DNA from: an uncultured Mucilaginibacter sp.
Lineage (GTDB): Bacteria > Bacteroidota > Bacteroidia > Sphingobacteriales > Sphingobacteriaceae
DNA: 64,000 bases
NCBI RefSeq assembly: GCF_946479965.1
Contig: NZ_CAMLHX010000004.1
Span: 69,211 to 133,210, forward strand
Reading direction: 5' to 3'
Shown here: positions 1 through 9,025 of the stretch, one piece after another
Position numbering within the stretch: the first letter of the stretch is position 1
Layout of the letters: each line of letters opens with the position of its first letter
Notes under the pieces: generated by a model
The model's input: the letters and a program-made list of their open reading frames with translations, nothing else
Told to the model about the DNA's origin: nothing
Databases searched by the model: none
Position numbers and translations under genes: made by a program

Positions 1-785
1 AATCAGGCGAAACAGCCGATACCATGGCGGCGCTTGAACTGGCAAAAGAAAAGGGCGCAACTATATTCGGTATATGTAATGTGGTGGGTGCTTCCATACC
101 ACGTATTACCGACGCGGGGGTTTATACGCATGCCGGCCCCGAAATTGGTGTGGCATCAACCAAAGCGTTTACCGCCCAGGTTACCGTTTTAACGCTGATG
201 GCTTTTTATATTGCCCAAATACGCGGCACCATGAGCCGGAGCAGGTTAATGGCGCTTTTAACGGAGCTTGACCAGATCCCCGGATTGGTGGAAGAAACAC
301 TTAAATGTAATGATGAGGTTAAGAAGATAGCTGAAATATTCAAAGATTCAAGCAATTGCTTGTTCCTGGGCAGAGGAAGTTCGTTTCCCGTTGCTCTGGA
401 GGGGGCTTTAAAGCTTAAGGAGATATCATACATACACGCCGAGGGTTATCCGGCGGCAGAGATGAAACACGGCCCTATCGCCCTTATTGACGCCGAATTG
501 CCTGTTGTGTTTATCGCTACCAAAAATTCTTCGTATGAGAAAGTGGTTAGCAACATACAGGAGGTAAAGGCCCGTGGTGGGCGTGTTATTGCCATTGTTA
601 CCGAAGGTGATACCGATGTTAAGGGTATGGCCGACTACGTGATTGAAATACCTGCAACTAACGATGCGTTTGTGCCCTTGTTGGCAACTATACCATTGCA
701 GCTGCTGGCTTACCATATAGCGGTTATGCGTAATTGTAATGTAGACCAACCCCGCAATCTGGCAAAATCAGTTACGGTAGAATAG
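1..785 (+). CDS. glmS: Glutamine-fructose-6-phosphate aminotransferase, 3' part
   Basis: C-terminal 260 residues of GlmS, which makes glucosamine-6-phosphate, the first step to UDP-GlcNAc for peptidoglycan and LPS. The reading frame is open from base 3 and its first residues, SGETADT, are the sugar-phosphate loop of the first SIS domain, so the gene begins outside the window; the ATG at 24 is internal. The second SIS domain follows, with GRGSSFPVA, the catalytic LKEISYIHAE segment and KHGP. The C-terminal tail LAKSVTVE holds the lysine that forms the Schiff base with the ketose in the E. coli enzyme. A strong hairpin terminator follows the stop. The N-terminal glutaminase domain is not in the window. 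Confidence 0.96.
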   Translation, partial: SGETADTMAALELAKEKGATIFGICNVVGASIPRITDAGVYTHAGPEIGVASTKAFTAQVTVLTLMAFYIAQIRGTMSRSRLMALLTELDQIPGLVEETLKCNDEVKKIAEIFKDSSNCLFLGRGSSFPVALEGALKLKEISYIHAEGYPAAEMKHGPIALIDAELPVVFIATKNSSYEKVVSNIQEVKARGGRVIAIVTEGDTDVKGMADYVIEIPATNDAFVPLLATIPLQLLAYHIAVMRNCNVDQPRNLAKSVTVE

Positions 786-802
786 ATATAACTAATATAA
801 AC

Positions 803-836
803 AAAGGCGTCCCGTGCAAACAGGACGCCTTTTTTG
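803..836 (+). terminator. Intrinsic terminator after glmS
   Basis: Stem AGGCGTCC / GGACGCCT around a short loop, followed by a T run, 17 nt after the glmS stop codon. Confidence 0.85.
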
Positions 837-865
837 TTTATTAGTAAATGTAAAATGAAACATGT

Positions 866-880
866 TTGCGTATTTTAGCC
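866..880 (+). promoter_or_regulatory. Promoter-like motif upstream of the first VOC gene
   Basis: TTGCGTATTTTAGCC contains TATTTTAG, a near match to the Bacteroidota -7 box, 16 nt before the ATG at 897. The same 15 bases occur at 47876-47890 on the minus strand upstream of another gene. Confidence 0.4.
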
Positions 881-896
881 CTGTAAACCCAATTTT

Positions 897-1274
897 ATGG
901 AAAGCCTGGCACCCAATATTTTTGTATATGATATGAAAGCTACTATTGCCTTTTACAAGGTGTTGGGCTTTAAAATAACTATGTCTGTACCGGAGGATGG
1001 CGATGAACTGGTTTGGGCAATGATGGCTAACGGTAGCGTTACCCTAATGTTCCAGACTTTTGAAAGCCTGGCGGATGACCTGCCCGAGATCTCCCGCACT
1101 AATGGCGGCTCGCTGTTATTGTATATCAATTTAAAAAACATAAAGCAATTTTTTGAGGATATAAAAGACAAAGTGACCGTTTTAAAAGGTTTAGAAACCA
1201 CATTTTACGGAGCCACCGAGTTTTCTATAAAGGACAATAACGGTTATGTACTTACATTTGCCGAACATGAATAA
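897..1274 (+). CDS. VOC-superfamily protein (glyoxalase/bleomycin-resistance-like)
   Basis: A 125-residue protein with the vicinal-oxygen-chelate layout: an opening APNIFVYDM strand, the helix containing IAFYKVLGF, a central strand pair (VTLMFQ) and the closing DNNGYVLTFAEHE, where the terminal Glu is a usual metal or ligand position. Members bind small ligands or metal and range from bleomycin-binding proteins to dioxygenases; the substrate cannot be read from sequence. The next gene, also VOC, starts inside this one (8-bp overlap), so the two are probably translationally coupled. Confidence 0.8.
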   Translation: MESLAPNIFVYDMKATIAFYKVLGFKITMSVPEDGDELVWAMMANGSVTLMFQTFESLADDLPEISRTNGGSLLLYINLKNIKQFFEDIKDKVTVLKGLETTFYGATEFSIKDNNGYVLTFAEHE

Positions 1275-1647
1275 TCCACTGGTATATAAACGTACAGACC
1301 ATATTAACATTTGCGTACCCGTTGAGCGACTGGAAGAAGCGCGCCAGTTTTATAAAACTGTTATGGGTCTGCAGCAAATAGAACGACCGGACGTTTTCAA
1401 TGTTCCGGGGCATTGGTTTACCTGGGCAGATATTGAACTGCATATTGGCATTGAACCCGTATCGCCCCGCTCTGCAAGGCATACCGCTTTTGAGGTAACG
1501 GATATAGCCGCGTCGCGCAGCTGGCTGGAGCAAAACGGCATTAAATTATACGAAGAACCTTTAATTCCTGGTCGCGCCCGCTTTACATTTTATGATCCGT
1601 TTGGCAACAGGTTGGAGTTGCTGGAGTATGTGGCCCCACCGCAGTAG
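1267..1647 (+). CDS. VOC-superfamily protein (glyoxalase-like)
   Basis: A 126-residue protein. The ATG at 1267 is preferred over an upstream in-frame start at 1246 because it places the canonical DHINICVP metal-ligand strand 11 residues in and gives the common 8-bp overlap with the preceding gene. Visible VOC features are RTDHINICV, ARQFYKTVMGL, the histidine-containing strand ELHIGIE, and the closing FYDPFGNRLELLEY. This resembles small glyoxalase I-like proteins with a His/Glu metal site, though the true substrate is unknown. It has no close sequence similarity to its neighbour, so the pair is not a recent duplication. Confidence 0.82.
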   Translation: MNNPLVYKRTDHINICVPVERLEEARQFYKTVMGLQQIERPDVFNVPGHWFTWADIELHIGIEPVSPRSARHTAFEVTDIAASRSWLEQNGIKLYEEPLIPGRARFTFYDPFGNRLELLEYVAPPQ

Positions 1648-1677
1648 GAATGGCTTTAGATAAGCCTGGCATTTTTG

Positions 1678-1685
1678 TACATTTG
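1678..1685 (+). promoter_or_regulatory. -7 promoter box of hisS (TACATTTG)
   Basis: Exact match to the Bacteroidota -7 consensus TAnnTTTG, ending 4 nt before the hisS ATG. Transcription would begin at or next to the start codon, implying a leaderless message. No clear -33 element was found. Confidence 0.55.
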
Positions 1686-1689
1686 CCGC

Positions 1690-3057
1690 ATGGCTGTAAT
1701 TAAACCATCAGTACCCAAAGGCACCCGCGATTTTTCTCCCTTAGAGATGGGCCGCCGCAATTTCATTTTCGATACCATAAAAAGTGTTTTCCGTAAATAC
1801 GGCTATCAGCAGATAGAAACCCCGTCGATGGAAAACCTGAGCACCCTAACCGGTAAGTATGGCGATGAAGGGGATAAGCTGATGTTTAAGATATTGAACA
1901 GCGGGGATTTTTGGGCCGAAGCAGAAAAGAAGCAAAAAGAACTGTCATCAAAAGCCCTTACTTCTGTTATCTCCGAAAAAGCCCTCCGCTATGACCTTAC
2001 CGTGCCCTTTGCCCGCTACGTAGTACAGCACCAAAACGAAATAACGTTCCCGTTCAAGCGTTTCCAGGTGCAACCTGTTTGGCGTGCAGACAGGCCGCAA
2101 AAGGGCCGTTACCGCGAGTTTTTTCAGTGCGACGCTGATGTGGTGGGCTCTGATTCTTTACTTAACGAGGCAGAGTTTGTGCTGATATACGACGAGGCGC
2201 TTAGCAAGTTGGGTCTAAAAGACTTTACCATTAAGATCAATAATAGAAAGATCCTATCGGGCATAGCAGAGATCATAAACAAAGCCGATAATATAATTGA
2301 CCTTACGGTAGCCATTGATAAGCTGGACAAAATTGGTTTTGAAGGTGTTGTTAAAGAATTACAAGATCGCGGCTTTACCCAGGCGGATATAGAACGCATT
2401 CAGCCCATAATTTTACTGCAAGGCAGCAACGAAGAAAAGTTAACTGAGATGCGCGATGTGCTGGCAACATCAGCAACAGGTATTAAAGGCTGTGATGAGA
2501 TCGAAGCAGTTTTCAACTACCTTAAACTCTGCAAACTGCAAACCGCCAAAGTGGAATTGGACATAACCCTTGCGCGCGGACTAAACTATTATACCGGTGC
2601 TATCTTCGAAGTGAAAACCAACGAGGCCCAGATGGGCAGCATCGGCGGCGGTGGCAGGTATGATGATCTTACAGGTATGTTCGGCTTAAAGGGGCTAACG
2701 GGTGCAGGTATATCATTTGGTGCTGACAGGATCTACGATGTAATGGAAGAGCTTGATCTTTTCCCGGAAGATGCCGGGCAGGCATCGCAGGTTTTAATTT
2801 GCTGCTTTGATAAAGAAGGCGAATTATATGCACTGCCGTTACTGCAGCAGCTTCGCGCAGCCAATATAAGCGCTGAACTGTATCCTGCCGGAGCGAAGAT
2901 CAAAAAGCAGTTAGATTACGCTAACAGCAAACATATTCCCTATGTTATTCTAATAGGTAGCGACGAAATGCAAAGCGGCCGGCTTACTGTTAAAGACATG
3001 CTAACAGGTACACAGGAAAGGCTGTCGGCAGAAGAAATAGTAGCTAAGTTTTCCTGA
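1690..3057 (+). CDS. hisS: Histidine-tRNA ligase
   Basis: Class II aminoacyl-tRNA synthetase that charges tRNA(His), 455 residues. The ATG at 1690 is chosen because the protein then begins MAVIKPSVPKGTRDF as in the family; the in-frame start at 1675 lies upstream of the -7 box. Motif 1 region GTRDFSP, motif 2 REFFQCDADVVGS, the histidine-binding LARGLNYYTG and motif 3 GISFGADRI are all present. The C-terminal anticodon-binding domain starts around residue 360 (VLICCFDKEGE) and runs to the end. The N-terminal half carries the longer Bacteroidota/eukaryote-like insertion (FWAEAEKKQKEL). Confidence 0.96.
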   Translation: MAVIKPSVPKGTRDFSPLEMGRRNFIFDTIKSVFRKYGYQQIETPSMENLSTLTGKYGDEGDKLMFKILNSGDFWAEAEKKQKELSSKALTSVISEKALRYDLTVPFARYVVQHQNEITFPFKRFQVQPVWRADRPQKGRYREFFQCDADVVGSDSLLNEAEFVLIYDEALSKLGLKDFTIKINNRKILSGIAEIINKADNIIDLTVAIDKLDKIGFEGVVKELQDRGFTQADIERIQPIILLQGSNEEKLTEMRDVLATSATGIKGCDEIEAVFNYLKLCKLQTAKVELDITLARGLNYYTGAIFEVKTNEAQMGSIGGGGRYDDLTGMFGLKGLTGAGISFGADRIYDVMEELDLFPEDAGQASQVLICCFDKEGELYALPLLQQLRAANISAELYPAGAKIKKQLDYANSKHIPYVILIGSDEMQSGRLTVKDMLTGTQERLSAEEIVAKFS

Positions 3058-3088
3058 AACTTTTTACCACAATTTATAAAAGGGAAAT

Positions 3089-3117
3089 TGGTATTTTAAT
3101 AAATACCATTATATTTA
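3089..3117 (+). promoter_or_regulatory. AT-rich inverted repeat plus -7-like box before the DUF3857 cluster
   Basis: TGGTATTT and AAATACCA form an 8-bp stem with a 4-nt loop (3089-3108). It overlaps the start of TATATTTA (3110-3117), a near match to TAnnTTTG located 23 nt before the ATG at 3141. It could be an operator or a weak hisS terminator; there is no proper T run. Confidence 0.3.
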
Positions 3118-3140
3118 ATACCTAATACCAACGTATCACA

Positions 3141-5099
3141 ATGAATAAAATTTTTACCACACTTTTATTGGGTGCCCTTGCATTTGCGGGGAAAGCCCAA
3201 ACTACCGCTCAAAATCTTCCGGCTGTAATGCCTTTCGGAAAAGTAGAAGTTGCAGATCTGGAAATGAAAGCCTGCGATTTTGAAAAAGACGCCAATGCAG
3301 AAGTATTATTTGATAAGGCCAGCGTATATTTTGATCAGCAGTTTAATATTATGCTTCAGCGGCATAAGCGCATTAAAATATTCAATGAGAATGGATTAAA
3401 AGAGGCCGAAGTGCGAATTCCATTTTCCGGAGGCAACCGGCTGGAGTATATTACCGGGTTACAGGCACAAACAATTAATATGGTAAATGGCAAGCCCGAA
3501 ATTATTAAGCTCGATAAGAGCCAGATATACACTAAAACTATTGATAAGGTTAGAAGTGAAATTGCCTTTACATTCTCTAATGTAAAAGCGGGTAGTATAA
3601 TTGAATATAAATATACCTGGAACACCATCTCCTATAGCAATTTCCCCGATTGGGCCTTTCAGGAAAAAATCCCTGTAAGGTATAGCGAATATAGTACCAA
3701 GGTGCCCGAATATTTTACCTATGGCACGCAAACACGCGTTTATGAGCCGTTTGTAAAGGATATTTCTAAAGACGAGTCAGAAACCGGCTACAATGTGGAA
3801 GTAAGGGAGAGAGCGATGGCCAATGTACATTCTTTACCCGATGAACCCTACATGTCATCGTACGCCGATAACCGCCAATGTTTGTTATTCCATTTAACTA
3901 ACATAACCGCTCACTCAGCAGGTATTTTTAAGTCTTTTTCGGACACGTGGGCAAAAGTTGGAGGTATACTGGCAGAGGATGAAGATTTTGGTAGCCAGCT
4001 CAGGAAAAAACTAAAAGGAGAAGAAATTATACTGGCTAATGCCGCCAAGTTAAAAACCAGCGATGAAAAAATAGCTTATATTTTTAACGAAGTAAAAAAT
4101 ACCATGAAATGGGATGGGATTGATCGTTGGTATACAACCCAAAGCACGCCTAATGCCTGGGAAAAAAAGACCGGAAATTCAGCTGAGATAAACCTGATTT
4201 TGTACCATTTGCTTAAACAGGCAGGCGTAAAGGCTTACCCAATGGTTGTTAGCACGCGTGAGCACGGTAAAGTACGGCCATTTTATACATCGCTTTCGCA
4301 ATTTAACCGCGCTGTTGCTTATATCCCCATGGAAAATAAGGAGTATGTGCTTGATGCTACCGGCAAATACAATGTTTTTAATGAAATTCCGGCGGAGCTA
4401 CTCAATTCATCAGGTTTGTATATCGATAAATCAGAAAACGTTTTTGATATAGTTTCGATTAACAACGAAAAACCGGTAAGCCAGACGGTATTTATCACTG
4501 CACAAATAAAACCTGAAGGAAAGATTGAAGGCACAGCTAGTATAAGAAGCGGCGGTTATAACAGAACAGCCGCCGTAACAAGATATAAAACAGACGGAGA
4601 GCAAAAATATATTGATTATTTGCGCAATGACGATAATAATATAAAAGTTGCTTCTTTGAAGTTGGATAATTTAGATACGGACACTTTACCACTGCTCCAT
4701 ACGGTCAATTTCAGTGCGCAGCTTGCCGGATCAGACGAGTCATATATTTATCTTAATCCTAACTTATTTTCTTTATTAAAAAAGAACCCCTTTTTAGCCG
4801 AGACAAGGCTAACTGATATTGAATTTGGTTACACCAGAACCTTTAGCATAGGCGGAAGGTATACGCTGCCTGCTGGGTTTAAAGTTGATGCCATGCCAAA
4901 ATCGGGCAAAGTAGTTATGCCCGACAAAAGCGTTGTACTAACCCGTATAGTTGGCGAACAGGATGGAGTTTTATCTGTTCGGTACGTTGTTGAGTTTAAT
5001 AATGCTATCTATTTAAAGAAAGATTATCCGGATTTCAGGGCATTTGTTAAGGTTTTATATGAGATGCTGAACGAGCCTATAATATTAAAAAAGGCCTAA
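3141..5099 (+). CDS. Exported DUF3857 protein with degenerate transglutaminase domain (copy 1)
   Basis: A 652-residue exported protein. Residues 1-19 are a signal peptide (cleavage near FAGKAQ). The N-terminal half is a DUF3857 domain (RHKRIKIFNENGL, VKAGSIIEYKYTW). A transglutaminase-like domain follows around residues 310-430, and then a beta-rich tail. In this fold the active site is normally Cys-His-Asp; here the cysteine position reads GNSAEINL (Ser) and the histidine position reads QFNRAVAYI (Arg), with only the Asp of LDAT kept, so it is probably catalytically dead. It is a close tandem paralogue of the next gene (same length, collinear throughout). The family is common in Bacteroidota and its role is unknown; an envelope or periplasmic function is inferred from the signal peptide. 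Confidence 0.85.
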   Translation: MNKIFTTLLLGALAFAGKAQTTAQNLPAVMPFGKVEVADLEMKACDFEKDANAEVLFDKASVYFDQQFNIMLQRHKRIKIFNENGLKEAEVRIPFSGGNRLEYITGLQAQTINMVNGKPEIIKLDKSQIYTKTIDKVRSEIAFTFSNVKAGSIIEYKYTWNTISYSNFPDWAFQEKIPVRYSEYSTKVPEYFTYGTQTRVYEPFVKDISKDESETGYNVEVRERAMANVHSLPDEPYMSSYADNRQCLLFHLTNITAHSAGIFKSFSDTWAKVGGILAEDEDFGSQLRKKLKGEEIILANAAKLKTSDEKIAYIFNEVKNTMKWDGIDRWYTTQSTPNAWEKKTGNSAEINLILYHLLKQAGVKAYPMVVSTREHGKVRPFYTSLSQFNRAVAYIPMENKEYVLDATGKYNVFNEIPAELLNSSGLYIDKSENVFDIVSINNEKPVSQTVFITAQIKPEGKIEGTASIRSGGYNRTAAVTRYKTDGEQKYIDYLRNDDNNIKVASLKLDNLDTDTLPLLHTVNFSAQLAGSDESYIYLNPNLFSLLKKNPFLAETRLTDIEFGYTRTFSIGGRYTLPAGFKVDAMPKSGKVVMPDKSVVLTRIVGEQDGVLSVRYVVEFNNAIYLKKDYPDFRAFVKVLYEMLNEPIILKKA

Positions 5100-5126
5100 C
5101 TAACGACCATAACTACACCATGCCCC

Positions 5127-7085
5127 ATGAATAAGATTACGACATTTTTATTGGTTGCTATCGCGCTGGCAGGCAACGCCCAAACTCCTGCTCAAACCAC
5201 AACCGGCCTAATGCCTTTTGGCAAGGTAGATTTAGCCGACCTGGAAATGAAGGCTTGCGATTTTGAAAAAGATGCAAATGCCGAAGTATTATTTGATAAG
5301 GGGGAGATTTATTTTGACATAAAGTTTGATATTCTGTATGAACGCCATAGACGAATTAAAATATTTAATGAGAATGGACTAAAGCAAGCAGAAATACGCA
5401 TTCCGTATTATGGGGGCAATCGCCTCGAATATTTAACAGGAATACAGGCCCAAACTATTAACCTGGTTAACGGCAAACCCGAGATAACCAAGCTAGATAA
5501 AAAGTTGATCTACACCAAAACCATTGATAAAGTAAGGAGCGAAATAGCCTTTACCTTCCCAAATGTAAAAGCGGGTAGTATAATTGAATATAAATATACC
5601 TGGAGCACAGTATCTGTAAGTAATTTTCCGGACTGGTTTTTTCAGGACAGGATCCCCGTTCGCTACAGCGAACTTACAACATCAATTCCCGGCGCTTATT
5701 ATTATAGAACACAGGTAAGAACCCGCGATCCGTTTGTGAAAGATGTTTCAAGCGAAGAACGTAAGTTGGGTCATAACAATCAGGCGCGGACAATAGCCCT
5801 GGCCAATGTGCGTTCCCTGCCGGACGAGCCTTATATGTCGTCTTTTGCTGATAATTTGCAATGTATCACATTTCAGCTAACAGAGGTTACGGCAGCCTTG
5901 CAGGGCGTCTATAAAACTTATTCAGATACCTGGGCAAAAGTGGGTGGTATATTGGCAGATGATGAGGATTTTGGCAGGCAACTTAAGAAGAAGCTAAAAG
6001 GCGAAGAGGTTATATTAGCCACCGCGGCAAAATTAAAAACCGATAACGAAAAAATCGCTTACATTTTTAATGAAGTTAAAAACACGATGAAGTGGGATGG
6101 AGTAGACCGTTGGTATACTAACGACGGCACTGCAACGGCCTGGGAGAAAAAAACCGGAAATTCAGCAGAAATAAACCTTATCGTTTATCATTTACTTAAA
6201 CAGGCTAACGTAAATGTTTATCCTATGGTAGTGAGCACTCGCGAACATGGAAAGGTGTTGCCGTTTTACACCTCATTGGTGCAATTTAACCGAGCCGTTG
6301 CCTATGTACCTATGCCCAACGATAAAATGTACGTACTTGACGCGACAAATAAGTATAATGTTTACAATATAATACCTGCGGAATTGCTTAACTCGTCAGG
6401 CTTTTACATTGATAAAGCAAAGGAAGTATATGACATTGTTCCGTTGGTTAAGAACGAACCTGTAAGCCAGTCGGTATTTGTAACTGCCCAAATAAAACCG
6501 GAGGGTAAAATTGAAGGTACAGCAACTATCAGAAGCAGTGGTTACAACAGGATATCAGCCGTAACCAGGTATAAGACTGATGGAGAGAAAAAATATATTG
6601 ATTATTTGCGCGATGGAGATAATGGAATTAAAATAGCTGCCTTAACCATGGAGAGTATTGAGGAAGATACAATCCCTTTAATTCAAAACGTTACGTTCAG
6701 TTCAGATATGGCCGGATCAGATGGCTCATATATTTATCTAAATCCAAACTTGTTCAGTTCACTCAAAAAAAATCCTTTTTTGGCTGAAAGTCGTGCTACC
6801 AATATTGAATTCGGATTCAATAGGAGTTATATCATTGGCGGAAGTTATAAAATGCCCGCCGGATATAAAGTTGATGCCATGCCAAAATCAGGCACAGTAA
6901 CAATGCCTGATAAAAGTATTGTATTGAAGCGCACAGTTGGTGAACAAGATGGTAGTATAATCATCCGGTATACACTTGAGTTTAAAAATCCTACATATTT
7001 AAAAGAAAACTACGCGGATTTTAGGGAGTTTGCTAAAGTATTGTATGAAATGTTGAACGAGCAGATAATATTTAAAAAAGGTTGA
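5127..7085 (+). CDS. Exported DUF3857 protein with degenerate transglutaminase domain (copy 2)
   Basis: Tandem paralogue of the preceding gene, again 652 residues and alignable from end to end, 27 bp downstream. Signal peptide at residues 1-18 (ALAGNAQ). DUF3857 motifs such as RHRRIKIFNENGL and VKAGSIIEYKYTW are kept. The transglutaminase active-site positions carry the same two changes as copy 1: Ser in GNSAEINL and Arg in QFNRAVAYV, so the loss predates the duplication. Differences are concentrated around residues 180-215 and in the C-terminal third. It probably shares a transcript with copy 1 and with the gene 4 bp downstream. Confidence 0.85.
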   Translation: MNKITTFLLVAIALAGNAQTPAQTTTGLMPFGKVDLADLEMKACDFEKDANAEVLFDKGEIYFDIKFDILYERHRRIKIFNENGLKQAEIRIPYYGGNRLEYLTGIQAQTINLVNGKPEITKLDKKLIYTKTIDKVRSEIAFTFPNVKAGSIIEYKYTWSTVSVSNFPDWFFQDRIPVRYSELTTSIPGAYYYRTQVRTRDPFVKDVSSEERKLGHNNQARTIALANVRSLPDEPYMSSFADNLQCITFQLTEVTAALQGVYKTYSDTWAKVGGILADDEDFGRQLKKKLKGEEVILATAAKLKTDNEKIAYIFNEVKNTMKWDGVDRWYTNDGTATAWEKKTGNSAEINLIVYHLLKQANVNVYPMVVSTREHGKVLPFYTSLVQFNRAVAYVPMPNDKMYVLDATNKYNVYNIIPAELLNSSGFYIDKAKEVYDIVPLVKNEPVSQSVFVTAQIKPEGKIEGTATIRSSGYNRISAVTRYKTDGEKKYIDYLRDGDNGIKIAALTMESIEEDTIPLIQNVTFSSDMAGSDGSYIYLNPNLFSSLKKNPFLAESRATNIEFGFNRSYIIGGSYKMPAGYKVDAMPKSGTVTMPDKSIVLKRTVGEQDGSIIIRYTLEFKNPTYLKENYADFREFAKVLYEMLNEQIIFKKG

Positions 7086-7089
7086 TAGG

Positions 7090-9015
7090 ATGAGGTCTAA
7101 ATACATAATTTCAAGTTTGGCTTTGTGTTTTGCATGGGTGGCAGGTATTGGCCAAACTAAACCCGTTAGCGCGGAATTATACAAGGCTTCATCCATCCCC
7201 GATTCGTTAAAGCAAGACGCTCATTCGGTGGTGCGGTATAGTTCGCAGGAAACAATAATTAAAGGACCGGGCAAAACGGAAGTGACCTATCATAGCATTA
7301 CAACAGTTTTGGACGAAAAAGGCGACCATGAGGGCGAACTGGCGTTGGTTTACGACAAGAAATTTAACCAGGTAAATGACGCTCAGGTACTTATTTATGA
7401 TGCAAATGGTAAGCTAGTAAAAAAGTATCGCAAAAGCGATTTTTATGATCGCGCAGCTACAGATGATCAAACGCTGGCCAGCAATTACCGGGTATTGCTG
7501 TTTAGCCACACTATATCAAGTTATCCATCAACTGTAGAGATAATTTGGGAACGTACGACCAACAGCTATCTTGATCTGGGTCGTTGGCGCTATTTAACAG
7601 AGGAGACCGCGGTAGAAAATGCGTATTATAAGGTTTCAGCAATTCCGTCGGTGGGGTTCAGATACAAGAATAACAATACCAATATTGCACCACGCATTTC
7701 AAAAAATGGCGGTTACGATGTTTATGAATGGAATGTACATTCTTTAAAGGCAGTTAAGCCCGAAGAGGACGCACTTGACTGGCGTGTTTACCCCAATATT
7801 GTATTTGCAGCAAACCAATTTGAGTTTGATGGAATACCCGGTGATCTGAGCACATGGCAGTCATACGGTAAATGGTACCAGAGCTTAAACGCCGAGGGGC
7901 TTGACCTAAGCCCCCAACGGGCTGAAGAGATACGTAGTATGACAGCCAACTTGCCTAGCGACAAGGCAAAAGCAAAGTTTTTATACGAATACCTTCAAAA
8001 AAACATGCATTATGTGAGCATTCAGCTAGGTATTGGCGGCCTTAAGCCGTTCCCGGCCATGTTTGTTGATCAAAAAAAATATGGCGATTGCAAGGCCTTA
8101 TCTAATTACATGGTAGCCATGCTTAAGGCGGTTAATATACCGGCATATTACGCTTTAATACAGGGTGAAACAAATGGCGAACCGGCGGATCCGTCATTTC
8201 CGGCCGATCCCTTTAATCATATAATAGTATGCGTACCTTTTAAAGGTGATACAACCTGGTTAGAATGCACCAGCAACACCTCGGTTTTTGGCAAACTTGG
8301 CTCGTTCACAGAAAACCGCAACGCTTTACTTATTACAGAAAATGGCGGCAAACTGGTTAATACCCCAAAAAGCACATACCAGGATAACCAGTTTAGCAGC
8401 GAGGTGAATGTGGTTTTAGACGGTGAAGGTGGTGCAAAGGCATCTATAAATATTAAAAGTACGGGCGAGTACCGTGATATGTACCTTGCGCTTGCTTCAA
8501 AAAAGTTTGATGATCAAAAAGGCTTTCTTATTAATTACCTCAACTTAAAGCAGCCCTCGCAGCTCAACTTTAAAGATGCAAAGGATGCCGAAGGCACCAA
8601 AGAGCTGAATATTGATTTGGACTATGACAGTTTCGCCGAGGTTATGGCCGGAAATAAGCGGTTTTATCGTCCGCAGGTAATGAATTTGTTTAATGCCACC
8701 GTGCCCATTCTGGAGAAGCGCAAAGGTGATTTTTTCTTTGATCACCCAATGCAAAAAGTTTGCGTAACAAATATCAGTCTACCTGCCGATTTTGAGGTAG
8801 AAACTTTACCTGCCAATACAAGCATTAAGTTTACATACGGCACGTATGATGTAAGCTACGTTTATGATAAGGATAAAAATAAAGTTGTAAGCACCGCTAA
8901 GTTTTTGCTCACCAACCACGTAATACCCGCCGCGAAGTATACAGAAATGCAGGAGTATTTGGATAACATTGTTAAAGCACAAAATAAAAAACTGGTAATA
9001 CGTAAGAAGGCATAA
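7090..9015 (+). CDS. Exported DUF3857/transglutaminase-domain protein with intact Cys-His
   Basis: A 641-residue exported protein with signal peptide (residues 1-22, AGIGQ). It has the same two-domain plan as its two neighbours but is only distantly related to them. It keeps the expected catalytic cysteine in KYGDCKALSNYM and the histidine in PFNHIIVCVP; the acidic position is in WLECTSN. It is thus the only one of the three likely to have transglutaminase or protease-like chemistry. It starts 4 bp after copy 2 and ends 10 bp before aat, so it lies in the middle of an operon. Substrate unknown. Confidence 0.85.
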   Translation: MRSKYIISSLALCFAWVAGIGQTKPVSAELYKASSIPDSLKQDAHSVVRYSSQETIIKGPGKTEVTYHSITTVLDEKGDHEGELALVYDKKFNQVNDAQVLIYDANGKLVKKYRKSDFYDRAATDDQTLASNYRVLLFSHTISSYPSTVEIIWERTTNSYLDLGRWRYLTEETAVENAYYKVSAIPSVGFRYKNNNTNIAPRISKNGGYDVYEWNVHSLKAVKPEEDALDWRVYPNIVFAANQFEFDGIPGDLSTWQSYGKWYQSLNAEGLDLSPQRAEEIRSMTANLPSDKAKAKFLYEYLQKNMHYVSIQLGIGGLKPFPAMFVDQKKYGDCKALSNYMVAMLKAVNIPAYYALIQGETNGEPADPSFPADPFNHIIVCVPFKGDTTWLECTSNTSVFGKLGSFTENRNALLITENGGKLVNTPKSTYQDNQFSSEVNVVLDGEGGAKASINIKSTGEYRDMYLALASKKFDDQKGFLINYLNLKQPSQLNFKDAKDAEGTKELNIDLDYDSFAEVMAGNKRFYRPQVMNLFNATVPILEKRKGDFFFDHPMQKVCVTNISLPADFEVETLPANTSIKFTYGTYDVSYVYDKDKNKVVSTAKFLLTNHVIPAAKYTEMQEYLDNIVKAQNKKLVIRKKA

Positions 9016-9025
9016 ATTTGCCCTG

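Noticed and set aside
24..785. ATG at 24 as the start of glmS
   Set aside because: The frame is open to the window edge and the residues before it (SGETADT) are a conserved part of the enzyme.
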